A DNA stretch of 64,000 bases from Streptomyces sp. HNM0574 (GTDB lineage Bacteria; Actinomycetota; Actinomycetes; Streptomycetales; Streptomycetaceae). The translations under genes were made by a program, and so were the position numbers. The DNA lies in NCBI RefSeq assembly GCF_012726235.1, contig NZ_JAASAH010000004.1, positions 372,001-436,000 on the forward strand, read 5' to 3'. Positions 8,847 to 22,015 of this stretch are shown one piece after another (the stretch's first letter is position 1; each line of letters begins with the position of its first letter). Under the pieces are notes generated by a model. That model searched no databases and was not told where the DNA came from. It was given only the letters and a program-made list of their open reading frames with translations.

Positions 8847-9875
8847 TCAGGTGTCGTCGCCCTTGTCGTCGAGCATCTTCGCCACCGCGTCGTCGAAGTA
8901 CGCGCTGGCGTTCACGCCGTCGTTGTCGACCGTGCTCATGACGCCGTTGACGTTGCCGATCCCGCTGTCCTGGTTGTACTCGCGCAGCCACGGGCCGCCG
9001 CTGGAGCCGGGCCCGAAGCCGCACTTCAGGGAGATGCGCGAGTCGAACCATCCGTAGCGCGAGGTCTTCCCCCAGCAGAAGTGCTGGACCTCGCCCTTGT
9101 TGTGGTTGCTCGGGTACCCGGCGATGTCGACCTGCTCGGTGTGCGAGTAGTTCCAGCTCAGGCCGTGCCCGCCGGTGACGTCGACCAGCTTGCCGCGGTC
9201 GTTCGGATAGGTGGTGACCATGGCGACGTCGCGCCGGAAGTCACTGTTGTCCTTCCAGGCGTCGAAGGTCGTGAGCGTCTTGGCGGGGAAGGCCCCCACC
9301 GGCTTGTCGCCTTCGCGGTACCTGGGGTAGTAGACCCAGTTGGTGGCCCAGTCCCCGCCCTTGCCGTCGTGCACACAGTGCCCGGCGGTGATCGCCAGCT
9401 GCTTCGAGTCACTGTTGAGGGCGCTCGCCGAGCACACGTAGTCCTTGCCGTCACTGGCCGTGAAGAACACCTTGCCGACGGCGCTCGACTCGGAGCGCGC
9501 CTTCGACCCGTCGCCCTTCGGGAGCGCACCCTGTGTCGAGCCGGGACGGCCCTCCGGCGTTCCGGCCCGGCCGTCGCCCTCCCCCTGCGCGGCCGAACCC
9601 CCGTCACCGGAACGGCCGGCGGGCCCCGGTGCCGGGATCGCGTTGCGGCGCCGCTCGGGCGTCCAGTAGCGCTCCACGTCGGCGGCCGACTCGGCGGACG
9701 CGACCCGGCTCCCGTCGCTCCGCTTCGCGGTGGTCGTACTGATGGCGTCCGAGTCCTCGGCCTCACCCGGTGAACCCACGGGCTGAGCGGCCGCGTTGCC
9801 GGCCCCCGCCAGCGCCGTCAGCCCCATGGTGGTCGCGGTCAGAGCGCCCGCTAAGGCGCGCGATATCCGTGTCAC
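8847..9875 (-). CDS. Secreted trypsin-like serine protease
   Basis: A 342-residue S1-family protease precursor. GTG start at 9875 (VTRISRALAGALT) follows AGGGGG and opens a signal peptide ending near AQP. A propeptide with a YWTPERRRNAIPAP motif and a Gly/Ser-rich linker follows. The catalytic domain shows the triad His (TAGHC), Asp (RRDVAMV) and Ser (GPGSSGGPW), with conserved cysteines beside His and before Ser. Glutamyl-type or broad specificity cannot be told by eye. An upstream in-frame start would add about 43 residues ahead of the signal peptide and is unlikely. Confidence 0.88.
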   Translation of the reverse strand: MTRISRALAGALTATTMGLTALAGAGNAAAQPVGSPGEAEDSDAISTTTAKRSDGSRVASAESAADVERYWTPERRRNAIPAPGPAGRSGDGGSAAQGEGDGRAGTPEGRPGSTQGALPKGDGSKARSESSAVGKVFFTASDGKDYVCSASALNSDSKQLAITAGHCVHDGKGGDWATNWVYYPRYREGDKPVGAFPAKTLTTFDAWKDNSDFRRDVAMVTTYPNDRGKLVDVTGGHGLSWNYSHTEQVDIAGYPSNHNKGEVQHFCWGKTSRYGWFDSRISLKCGFGPGSSGGPWLREYNQDSGIGNVNGVMSTVDNDGVNASAYFDDAVAKMLDDKGDDT

Positions 9876-10264
9876 TGTTCCCCCTGATGGCAGTGCGGTC
9901 GGTTGTACGACGCGGCACGCGGGAAGCCCGGAAGAACGAGCACGCCCCGCGACAGTACGTACGCGGCACACGCTCGCACGCCCTGCCAGCCCACGTAAGC
10001 CCACCCGGCCCCGGCCACCAGATCCCCCGGATTCCGCTTGAGTCGTTCGCCTCCCTCGGCTGCGGGTGCCTGAACTCCCTTTCGCAGCCGCCCGATTGGC
10101 CCCGCGGGCGCGTTCCGCTCAGGGTGGCGCCGGTGACGCAGCTCACCCGCGACGGCCGTGGGAGCGGTGCACGGGACCACACCACGCCGTACCCGAACCG
10201 TCGAAGCGCCTCCACCGTGATCGTCTGAGCCCGGCTGTGCCACCCGCCCTGCCGGGTCGCGAGC
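9876..10264. other. 389-nt intergenic stretch
   Basis: Lies between the protease start and the stop of the next minus-strand gene. It should contain the protease promoter, but I cannot pick a convincing -10/-35 pair. An open frame runs through it on the minus strand and ends overlapping the protease start, yet its Ala/Arg/Gly-rich content looks non-coding. Confidence 0.4.
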
Positions 10265-11236
10265 TCAGCGCCCCGCCAGCGCCCGTTCCAGCGCCTCCCG
10301 GTGTTCCCACGTCCACGGCGCGTTCTTCAGGTCCGGCGGCAGGCCGTCAAGTCCCGCCGTGATGTGGTCGGCTGCGTCGGCGTACCAGCCGAGGCCCAGG
10401 TTCGCCAGGCCCATGTTGAGGCGGTTGAACTCGGGGGTCAGCCAGTACGCCGTGTCGGGGGGCGGGAGGGCGGCCGCGGGGTCCGCCAGTCCTTCCGCCT
10501 GCTCGACCAGGCGGAGAGCGTCGTCGCGCTCGCCCAGTTCCGCCAGTGCGGCGGCGGCCTGCAACAGGTCGCCGAGCCGCTGCGCCGGGTGGGCTCCCGG
10601 CGTGAAGGCGGCGGCCGAGTACCAGCGGGCCACCCCTTCGGCCCTGCCTTGTCTGCGGGCCAGATAGCCCTTGAAGTTCAGCGCCTGCGCGGCAAGGGTG
10701 CCGTCCCCGATCTCGTCCGCCAACTCGACTGCCTCGTTGAGCAGTTGTACCGCTCGGGCATCCTGCCGGTCCTGCGCGAGCATCCACCCGCCGAACTGGA
10801 CGAATTCGGAGGCGACGGCCGCCAATTGCGCGCGGCAGGGGCCGCGAGCGCCTTTCAACAAGCGAGTGACTTCCCGCATTTGGGCCAGGGCGGCGGGAAT
10901 GACTGCCCGCGGCCTCATCCAGTCGTCAAGCCTGCGGTAGGCCGCCAGCACACCCGCCAGGGCGTAAACGGTTCCGGAGTCGAGCCGGGAGGGATTCGCC
11001 GCGCTTCGCGCTACTCGTGAGGTGTCGTCATCGCTCAGGGCAGTGGCAGCCAGGGCACCATCGGCACCGACGAGTGAATCGAGTGCGACTGCGAGGTTTT
11101 CCGACGGCCGCTGCCTGCTGTTGAGAACACGTGACAGGTAAGCCGGGTCGTAATTCATCGCCCGCGCGGCAGCCTTCATGGAGTATCCGGCTTCCCTTAG
11201 CGCCCTGCTGGCGATGACCGCGAAATCATCACTCAT
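10265..11236 (-). CDS. XRE-type regulator with TPR-like C-terminus
   Basis: A 323-residue protein. Residues about 5-60 form a helix-turn-helix (ALREAGYSMKAAARAMNYDPAYLSRVLNSRQRPS). The remaining 250 residues are alpha-helical and Ala/Leu-rich with TPR-like repeats (LNEAVELADEIGDGTLAAQALNFKGYLARRQGR). This is a common Streptomyces layout in which the repeat domain may bind a peptide or partner. ATG at 11236 is chosen because the sequence before it has no domain content. It is divergent from the small-gene chain starting at 11394, a likely target. Confidence 0.75.
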   Translation of the reverse strand: MSDDFAVIASRALREAGYSMKAAARAMNYDPAYLSRVLNSRQRPSENLAVALDSLVGADGALAATALSDDDTSRVARSAANPSRLDSGTVYALAGVLAAYRRLDDWMRPRAVIPAALAQMREVTRLLKGARGPCRAQLAAVASEFVQFGGWMLAQDRQDARAVQLLNEAVELADEIGDGTLAAQALNFKGYLARRQGRAEGVARWYSAAAFTPGAHPAQRLGDLLQAAAALAELGERDDALRLVEQAEGLADPAAALPPPDTAYWLTPEFNRLNMGLANLGLGWYADAADHITAGLDGLPPDLKNAPWTWEHREALERALAGR

Positions 11237-11252
11237 CGTGAACCCCTGTGGG

Positions 11253-11280
11253 TTGACTGACAGCCCGCTCAGCTTAGTCA
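11253..11280 (+). promoter_or_regulatory. Possible promoter of the small-gene chain
   Basis: TTGACT at 11253-11258 and TAGTCA at 11275-11280 are separated by 16 nt in the divergent region between the XRE-TPR gene and the small genes. The -10 box is a weak match. Confidence 0.35.
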
Positions 11281-11393
11281 CCTCTGGTCAACTTCCGCAC
11301 AGCGGTGATGAGTCGAAGTATGGCTGTCGAAAAGAGAGCTCCGCTACCGGGCGACCGGTCCGGTGTGCGGACCGCTGGAGAGGACGGGCAGTC

Positions 11394-11579
11394 GTGCCGG
11401 AGATGACGCGACAGGCAATCGAAGAGGCACCGGAAGGGGCGCGGATTCCGCCGGGCTCGATGGAGTACCCGCCGTGCCGGTGCGCGCGTCCCGGATGCCC
11501 CGACGGCCGGGGCTCCGAGCAGCAGCGCAGCGCCAGGACTGCCGTCGGCAACGTGCGAGGCCACGGACGCACCGCATGA
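11394..11579 (+). CDS. Small cysteine-containing protein
   Basis: A 61-residue protein starting at GTG 11394, about 11 nt after GGAGAGG. It carries a CRCARPGC cluster (residues about 30-37) that could bind a metal. Its stop overlaps the next start by 4 nt (ATGA), a sign that both frames are translated. No family recognised. Confidence 0.5.
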   Translation: MPEMTRQAIEEAPEGARIPPGSMEYPPCRCARPGCPDGRGSEQQRSARTAVGNVRGHGRTA

Positions 11580-11734
11580 GTTTCTGCGCCAAGTGCAAAG
11601 AGCTGCACCACAAGTTGGCTGAAGCTCGGCGCGTGCACGACGGATCGGCGGCGACGGATGCGGTGGTTCTGCTGCGTCGGCATGAACGAGCCGTCCACGG
11701 CAAGCACCACACCGGCAACACGCAGGCGACGTGA
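11576..11734 (+). CDS. Small Cys-x-x-Cys protein
   Basis: A 52-residue protein, ATG in an ATGA overlap with the preceding gene. It begins MSFCAKCKELHHKLAEA and ends with a basic helix LLRRHERAVHGKHH. The CxxC plus His-rich tail suggests a small zinc-binding protein. Such very short proteins accompany XRE-DUF5753 loci in Streptomyces; the role is unknown. Confidence 0.5.
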   Translation: MSFCAKCKELHHKLAEARRVHDGSAATDAVVLLRRHERAVHGKHHTGNTQAT

Positions 11735-11898
11735 CGGCCATCCCGCTACGGAAAGACATCGTGACCTGGCAAGTCGGATTCTGCGACCACTTTTCCTGCC
11801 GGTCGCGAACGCTGCGTACTGCTCCCTGTGCAAGTACGTGCAAGTTCCTGGCGCCCGGCCGGTTTGCCGGAGCAGGCTGGCGGCAGGACAACCCGTGA
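11731..11898 (+). CDS. Doubtful small ORF
   Basis: A 55-residue frame starting at a GTG that overlaps the previous stop (GTGA) and reading VTAIPLRKDIVTWQVGFCDH at its start. The coupling argues for translation, but third-position base use is weak in the second half, and the next gene has its own strong ribosome site. It could be a decayed gene or leader sequence. Confidence 0.25.
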   Translation: MTAIPLRKDIVTWQVGFCDHFSCRSRTLRTAPCASTCKFLAPGRFAGAGWRQDNP

Positions 11899-11917
11899 TC
11901 ACGTTGGAGGAGGAGAG

Positions 11918-12142
11918 ATGGCGCTTCGCAGGCTGGGGAAGGACCCGGAGAGTCCCGAAGGCAAGTCGCCCACGGTGTACATCAACGACGCCACGGGGCA
12001 CTACGTCTTGCAGGGATGGAAGGTCACGGACGAGGAGCGCCGGCAGATGGACATCCCCGACCACGAAGATGCGATCGTGCTCCCTCGCCGGATGACGCAG
12101 TTCTTGTTGGAGGTTCAGGATGGAGACCGCGCCGACGCTTGA
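11918..12142 (+). CDS. Small conserved protein upstream of DUF6879
   Basis: A 74-residue protein with a strong GGAGGAGGAG ribosome site and ATG at 11918. It contains YINDATGHYVLQGWKVTD and the tail VLPRRMTQFLLEV. Proteins of this type often sit directly before a DUF6879 gene in Streptomyces, as here, where the genes overlap by 23 nt. Function unknown. Confidence 0.7.
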   Translation: MALRRLGKDPESPEGKSPTVYINDATGHYVLQGWKVTDEERRQMDIPDHEDAIVLPRRMTQFLLEVQDGDRADA

Positions 12143-12638
12143 GGACCGGCTACGAGCCTGCCAACGCAGTGCAATCCACCTGGAGATGCGCGACTGGTAC
12201 ATGCCGTCCGACCCGCGTTTCGCCGCCTGGCGGGCCGGTGACCGCACCGTGGGCACAGCGGACGCATGGCTCCGTCTCGTAGCCGATGTGGCCGGCAGTG
12301 GCGTCCGTCTGCGGCGTGCGCGCGTCGTGTCCGAGCCCGTCTCGGAGTACATCTCCTTCGAGCACCACCTCACGACGTCCAACGTGAAGGCCGGGGAGGA
12401 TGTGCGCTGGCTGCCCAGGCGGCAGGCATCCGACCTTGCCTTGCCGGGCAACGACTTCTGGCTTCTCGACGGCGAGTTGGCCGTCTTCCACTACTTCGAC
12501 GGCGACGGTGAGCCGGCGCCGGACGGGGACGAGGAAGCGGTGGAGGACCCGGCGGTGGTGAAACTGTGTGCCGCCGCATTCGAGTCGGTGTGGCAGCGGG
12601 CCGTTCCGCACGCCGACTACCAGCCGCCGACCCTCTGA
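12120..12638 (+). CDS. DUF6879 family protein
   Basis: A 172-residue protein with the family hallmarks HLEMRDWY, the central RRARVVSEPVSEYISFEH, GEDVRWLPRRQA and LPGNDFWLLDGELAVFHYFD, and an ending AVPHADY. The family has no established biochemical function, but it is repeatedly found beside XRE-DUF5753 regulators. It starts inside the preceding small gene and ends 6 nt before the regulator, so co-translation is likely. Confidence 0.82.
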   Translation: METAPTLEDRLRACQRSAIHLEMRDWYMPSDPRFAAWRAGDRTVGTADAWLRLVADVAGSGVRLRRARVVSEPVSEYISFEHHLTTSNVKAGEDVRWLPRRQASDLALPGNDFWLLDGELAVFHYFDGDGEPAPDGDEEAVEDPAVVKLCAAAFESVWQRAVPHADYQPPTL

Positions 12639-12644
12639 GAGCAC

Positions 12645-13496
12645 GTGTCCGCACCCTCCTCATCAAGCGTCGCCGAGGCGCGGCAGGCACTCGGCCGGCG
12701 TCTGCGCGAGATACGGAAGGACTCCGGTCTCACGGCGCGGGCGCTGGCCGCGCTGAACGGCTGGCACGAGAGCAAGTGCTCGCGGATCGAGCATGGCCGA
12801 ACAGCCCCGTCCGATGCGGACATCCGGGCCTGGGCGCGGCATTGCGGAGCGCACGAGCAGACCGCCGACCTGATCGCCACAGCCCACGCGGTCGACGGGA
12901 TGTACGTCGAGTGGAAGCGCCTGGAGCGCGGAGGGCTCAAGCACGTCCAGGTGTCGGTGGCGCCCCTGTTCGAACGCACCCGCCGCTTCCGCATGTACCA
13001 GTCGTGGGTGGTCCCCGGCTTGCTCCAAACACCCGCCTACACGCGGGCAGTGCTCGCTACCGTCGCGAGCCTGCGAGAAGGTCCCGGGGATATCGACGCC
13101 GCGGTGGACGTCCGCATGGAACGCCAGCGGGTTCTGCACTCCGGCGGCCACCGGTTCGCCATGCTCGTGGAGGAGTGGGTACTGCGCACCGTCATCGGTG
13201 ACTCGGCGGTGACGACCGAACAGCTCGGGCATCTCATCGACGTGGCGTCCCTGCCGTCGGTCAGCCTCGGCATCATCCCCATGGGCACACCTCGCGGAGC
13301 GGGATGGCCCGTTGAGTCCTTCACGATGTACGACGACCACCAGGTGAACGTCGAACTGGTCGCCGCCCACCTGACCGTCACGCAGCCGCGCGAGGTCAAG
13401 GAATACGCGCGGGCCTTCACCGAGCTGTCGGCCGGCGCGGTCTACGGGGCTGCCGCACGAAGCCTCATCAGAGCGGCAATTGACGCTCTCGGGTGA
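12645..13496 (+). CDS. XRE family regulator with DUF5753 domain (WhiJ-like)
   Basis: A 283-residue protein. An N-terminal helix-turn-helix (residues about 15-60, LRKDSGLTARALAALNGWHESKCSRIEHG variant) is followed by the DUF5753 domain, with the marker strings YQSWVVPGLLQTPAYTRAVL, RMERQRVL and VSLGIIPMGT. This is the WhiJ type, whose members act with small neighbouring proteins in developmental or defence-like circuits. GTG start at 12645. It is the core of a co-directional chain from 11394 to 14245. Confidence 0.88.
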   Translation: MSAPSSSSVAEARQALGRRLREIRKDSGLTARALAALNGWHESKCSRIEHGRTAPSDADIRAWARHCGAHEQTADLIATAHAVDGMYVEWKRLERGGLKHVQVSVAPLFERTRRFRMYQSWVVPGLLQTPAYTRAVLATVASLREGPGDIDAAVDVRMERQRVLHSGGHRFAMLVEEWVLRTVIGDSAVTTEQLGHLIDVASLPSVSLGIIPMGTPRGAGWPVESFTMYDDHQVNVELVAAHLTVTQPREVKEYARAFTELSAGAVYGAAARSLIRAAIDALG

Positions 13497-13560
13497 GTCC
13501 GCGTGCAAGTCCGCGCACACCCGTTGAGGCCGAGAATCCGCCAGTCCCAAGCTCGACGCC

Positions 13561-13710
13561 ATGGGACACCACAACGAACCACGCTCGCTGCCCTGGCCAG
13601 TGGAAGAGCGGCCCTGCTGGGTGGCCGAGTCACGCGGCGTACGCGTGCCGGACTTCTTCGATGCCCGCCCCGCCGGGGGCTCCGACGCCAGTAGCAGGAG
13701 CACAGCGTGA
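13561..13710 (+). CDS. Small coupled protein downstream of the XRE-DUF5753 gene
   Basis: A 49-residue frame reading MGHHNEPRSLPWPVEERP and later RGVRVPDFFDARPAGG. The stop overlaps the next start by 4 nt (GTGA). The Pro/Trp-rich sequence is organised rather than random and the coupling supports expression, although the ribosome site is weak. No family recognised. Confidence 0.5.
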   Translation: MGHHNEPRSLPWPVEERPCWVAESRGVRVPDFFDARPAGGSDASSRSTA

Positions 13711-13952
13711 AGGGCACCATCTTCCGCTTCATCCCCCACAGGTTCATCCGGGACGAGACGGCCTTGCCGGAGTTCTCGGCAACGTGTGTGCACGGCGACG
13801 AGTTCTGGGAGTGCGGGGCCGAGTCTCCCGAGTACAACACCGACCAGCGACTTCAGCGGTGGATGGTCGATCACCGGCAGAAGACCGGCCACAACAGGTA
13901 CCGCCGGGACTACGCGGACTACGTCCTTGTCGAGCCCGAGCACGGGCGGTGA
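13707..13952 (+). CDS. DUF7848-like small protein
   Basis: An 81-residue protein starting at GTG 13707 inside the previous stop. It has an N-terminal basic strand region (FRFIPHRFIRDE), two cysteines in a CVHGDEFWECGAESPE segment and a C-terminal WMVDHRQKTGHNRYRRDYADY. The C...C...H...H pattern suggests a small metal-binding fold. It overlaps the next gene by 4 nt. Confidence 0.6.
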   Translation: MKGTIFRFIPHRFIRDETALPEFSATCVHGDEFWECGAESPEYNTDQRLQRWMVDHRQKTGHNRYRRDYADYVLVEPEHGR

Positions 13953-14245
13953 ACCCACGCAACGTCTCCGGGCAGGCCGTGGAGAAGTGCTCGAACTGCC
14001 GGCGCTGGACGTTCGCGGGCTCCTCGTGCTGCGTCCCCTGCGAGAACGGCCCCGGCCGGCACCCGCACCAGTGGCTGTGTGAGACCCGCGAGCGGGAGCG
14101 GTTCTTCCGCCCACGGGAGGAGCACGGTCCGGAGTCGATCTGCCCCGCCTGTGACCGCGGGCTCCTCCGGTACCTCCTCACGGACGACGACAAGGACGTC
14201 TTCGTCTGCACCCGGTGCGACGGCACGGTGCGCCGGCCCGCCTGA
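13949..14245 (+). CDS. Zinc-ribbon protein with four cysteine pairs
   Basis: A 98-residue protein, GTG in a 4-nt overlap with the previous stop. Four Cys knuckles are visible: KCSNC, CCVPC, ICPAC and VCTRC, spread along the chain, consistent with two zinc ribbons. Last gene of the chain, followed by a hairpin. Probably a nucleic-acid or protein-binding accessory; no named family assigned. Confidence 0.6.
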   Translation: MNPRNVSGQAVEKCSNCRRWTFAGSSCCVPCENGPGRHPHQWLCETRERERFFRPREEHGPESICPACDRGLLRYLLTDDDKDVFVCTRCDGTVRRPA

Positions 14246-14269
14246 ACCCGTTCGACCGCCCCTGAACCT

Positions 14270-14294
14270 CGGCCCCGGCAGAAGCCCGGGGCCG
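14270..14294 (+). terminator. Hairpin terminator of the small-gene chain
   Basis: 9-bp perfect stem (14270-14278 with 14286-14294) and 7-nt loop, 25 nt after the zinc-ribbon stop. Confidence 0.65.
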
Positions 14295-14356
14295 CCCTTA
14301 TGAGGCGCGTTGACGGGGGACACCCACCGAGGCATGAGCCCCCCGTAAAAGACCAA

Positions 14357-14384
14357 GGCCCCTCCGCCCGGAGGCGAAGGGGCC
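14357..14384 (-). terminator. Terminator of cobN
   Basis: 12-bp stem with one mismatch (14357-14368 with 14373-14384) and 4-nt loop, 24 nt past the cobN stop. On the minus strand it is followed by a T-rich run (TCTTTT), a canonical intrinsic terminator. Confidence 0.75.
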
Positions 14385-14407
14385 CAGCCACACACACAGA
14401 GAGCGGA

Positions 14408-18028
<3,621 letters not shown>

Positions 18029-18069
18029 GCGGCGTCGGCCTTCCTCGGGGTCCTCGCCCCGGGCGGTGG

Positions 18070-18222
18070 TGAACGGCGGGAGTTCCTGGCTCGCCCGGCT
18101 GCTGCCGGGCTCACAGTGGCGGGACCGCACCGGATTCACACCGGTCTTCCTCCCCTGGCGCCGTCTGGCGTCGGCGGACCCGGAAGATCCGCCGGTGGAC
18201 ATAGTACGGGTCGGCGCGGCGG
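18070..18222 (-). promoter_or_regulatory. Cobalamin riboswitch upstream of cobN
   Basis: On the minus strand the region reads GGAAGACCGGTGTGAATCCGG, then CGGTCCCGCCACTGTGAGCC and closes with GAGCCAGGAACTCCCGCC. This is close to the consensus B12 element. It lies in the cobN leader, about 45 nt before the start, in the divergent cobN/cobG region. Boundaries estimated. Confidence 0.93.
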
Positions 18223-18273
18223 GCCCCACGGCCCTGCCCGGCCGCTGACCTGAGGGGGCGCGGCCGTCGTCGG

Positions 18274-18289
18274 TATGCTCGCCGCCATG
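18274..18289 (+). promoter_or_regulatory. Predicted leaderless promoter of cobG
   Basis: TATGCT at 18274-18279 ends 8 nt before the ATG at 18287. This spacing places the transcript start at the start codon. No -35 box is clear. Confidence 0.45.
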
Positions 18290-19642
18290 CCACAGCAGAC
18301 CTCGACCCCCGGGCCCTCGGTGCCGAACCGGGGCGATGCGCCCGTACGGGACCGGGGTGACGCCTGCCCCGGCGCGCTGCGGCTGCACCGGGCCGACGAC
18401 GGTTCACTGGCCCGGATCCGCATCCCCGCGGGGGAGTTGACGCCCGCGCGGGCGGCGGTCGTCGCGGACGCGGCGGAGCGGCTCGGCGACGGCCGGATCG
18501 ACATCACCTCGCGCGGCAACCTCCAGCTGCGGGGGCTGCCCGGCGGCTGCGGCGGCGAGCTCGGCGCACTGCTGGAGGCGGCCGGGCTGCTGCCCTCGGC
18601 GCGGCACGAGCGGGCCAGGAACATCGTGGCCTCGCCGCTCAGCGGCCTGGACGGCGCGGGCCGGGCCGATGTGCGGCCGTGGGCGCGGGAGTTGGACGCG
18701 CTGCTGTGCGCGAGCGGTCCGGCGGCGGAGCTCTCCGGGCGCTTCCTCTTCGCCTGCGACGACGGCCGGGGGGACGTGGCGGCGCTCGGCGCGGATGTGA
18801 CATTGCTCGCGCTGCCGGACGGTGCCGCGCTGCTGCGCGCGGGCGCCGGGCGGGCGGCGCTGCGGGTGGCCGCGGCCTCGGCGCCGCGTGCCGCGCTGCT
18901 GGCCGCGGAGACCTTTCTCACCGTCGCGGGCGAGCGGGCCGTCCCGGGCGAGCGGGCCACCCGCGCCTGGCGGGTACGGGAACTGCCGCCGGACGGGACG
19001 CCGTTCCTGGACCGGCTCGTCCCCGTACTGGCCGGTGCGGGGGTGGATGCGGAGTACGTCCCGGATGCCGCTTTCCCGTCCGCCGGTGCGCGGCCGGAGC
19101 CAGGGCTCGTCGAAGGCCCGGGCGGCGTCGCCCTGTCGGTGCTGGCGCCGCTGGGCCGGCTGACGTCCGCGCAGTGGCGGCTGCTCGCGGGGCTGGCGGC
19201 GCGCGCCGGTGCGGCGCCCGAGCTGCGGGTCACCCCGTGGCGGGGCGTGGTCGTGCCGGGTGCGGGCGGGCCGGAGGCGCTGCGGGAGGCGGCGGAGGCC
19301 GGACTCGTCACGCGCGGCGGGTCGCCCTGGCTGGGCGTCGGCGCCTGCACCGGCCTCCCGGGCTGCGCCAAGTCGCACCGCGACGTGCGCGCGGACGCGG
19401 CGCGGGCCGTGGACGGGCCCAACACCGGGCCCGGCGGCGGAGGTTCCCGGCCCCTGCCCGTGTACTGGTCGGGCTGCGAGCGGCGCTGCGGGCATCCGCA
19501 GGACGGCGCCTGGGTGGACGTGACCGCCGGTGAGACGGGATACACAGTTGCGGTGCGGGGCAGCGGGGTATCGGAAGACGCGGGCCCGCGCGTCCCCGCG
19601 GCCGCGGTCGCCGGGGCGGTCACCGCGGCACGCGGGCGGTGA
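18287..19642 (+). CDS. cobG: Precorrin-3B synthase
   Basis: A 451-residue member of the sulfite/nitrite reductase-like family that hydroxylates C20 and forms the gamma-lactone of precorrin-3A in the oxygen-dependent route. Four cysteines for a 4Fe-4S centre and siroheme-like site are present: GACTGLPGCAKSHRD and YWSGCERRCGHP. The N-terminal half carries GRIDITSRGNLQLRGL, typical of the ferredoxin-like repeats. ATG 18287 is preferred over ATG 18275 because of the -10 position. Confidence 0.9.
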   Translation: MPQQTSTPGPSVPNRGDAPVRDRGDACPGALRLHRADDGSLARIRIPAGELTPARAAVVADAAERLGDGRIDITSRGNLQLRGLPGGCGGELGALLEAAGLLPSARHERARNIVASPLSGLDGAGRADVRPWARELDALLCASGPAAELSGRFLFACDDGRGDVAALGADVTLLALPDGAALLRAGAGRAALRVAAASAPRAALLAAETFLTVAGERAVPGERATRAWRVRELPPDGTPFLDRLVPVLAGAGVDAEYVPDAAFPSAGARPEPGLVEGPGGVALSVLAPLGRLTSAQWRLLAGLAARAGAAPELRVTPWRGVVVPGAGGPEALREAAEAGLVTRGGSPWLGVGACTGLPGCAKSHRDVRADAARAVDGPNTGPGGGGSRPLPVYWSGCERRCGHPQDGAWVDVTAGETGYTVAVRGSGVSEDAGPRVPAAAVAGAVTAARGR

Positions 19643-19721
19643 AGGACCGGGGCATGGGCACGGGACGAAACGACCAGTACGGACAGCACGAGCAGCACAG
19701 GCAGCTGACGGGCGGACGACA

Positions 19722-20368
19722 GTGAACGAGACGAGCGGGAGCACAGTGTTCGAGTACGAGAAGGACGGCGCGGAGATCTACCGCCAGTCCTTTGCCACCA
19801 TCCGGGCCGAGGCGGATCTGGCGGACCTGCCCGCCGACGTCAGCAAGGTGGCGGTCCGCATGATCCACTCCTGCGGGATGGTCGACCTCGTCCGCGACCT
19901 CGCCTACACCCCCGAGGTCGTCTCCCGCGCCCGGAAGGCGCTGCACGACGGCGCCCCGGTGCTGTGCGACGTCGCGATGGTCGCGAGCGGGGTGACGCGC
20001 AAGCGGCTGCCCGCCGACAACGAGATCATCTGCACCCTGTCCGAGCCCGGGGTCCCGGACCTGGCACGGGAGTTGGGCAACACCCGCACCGCCGCCGCGC
20101 TCGAACTGTGGCGGGACCGGCTGGAGGGCGCCGTCGTCGCCGTCGGCAACGCGCCGACCGCGCTGTTCCGGCTGCTGGAGATGATCGAGCAGGGCGCCCC
20201 GCGCCCTGCCGCCGTCATCGGCGTACCGGTCGGCTTCATCGGCGCGGCCGAGTCCAAGGACGCGCTGGCCGACTCGCCCCTGGGTCTGGAGCACCTGGTC
20301 GTGCGCGGGCGGCGCGGAGGCAGCGCCCTCGCCGTGGCCGCGATCAACGCGATAGCGAGTGAGGCGGA

Positions 20369-20372
<4 letters not shown>
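19722..20372 (+). CDS. cobH: Precorrin-8X methylmutase
   Basis: A 216-residue enzyme moving the methyl group from C11 to C12 to give hydrogenobyrinate. Conserved strings are IYRQSFATIRAEADL, MIHSCGMVDL (catalytic His) and VLCDVAMVASGVTRKRLP. The start could be GTG 19722 or GTG 19746; the latter has the better ribosome site (GGGAG) and leaves the domain intact. Overlaps cobIJ by 4 nt (ATGA). Confidence 0.93.
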
Positions 20373-21964
<1,592 letters not shown>

Positions 21965-21971
21965 CGCGCGC

Positions 21972-22001
21972 GGCCTCCGGGACCCGCGGGTCCCGGAGGC
22001 C
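21972..22001. terminator. Bidirectional hairpin between cobIJ and the small peptide gene
   Basis: A perfect 30-nt palindrome (15-nt arms) sits 7 nt after the cobIJ stop and 14 nt beyond the minus-strand peptide stop at 22016. It can serve both convergent units. Confidence 0.75.
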
Positions 22002-22015
22002 GACGCCGTACGGAC

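Noticed and set aside
9872..10243. 123-codon minus-strand frame ending in a 4-nt overlap with the protease start
   Set aside because: The overlap looked like coupling, but the protein is Ala/Arg/Gly-rich with no motif, and the protease has its own ribosome site.
11274..11891. Minus-strand frame of 205 codons opposite the small-gene chain
   Set aside because: Arg/Pro/Ser-rich, no domain; the plus-strand chain shows coupled starts and stops.
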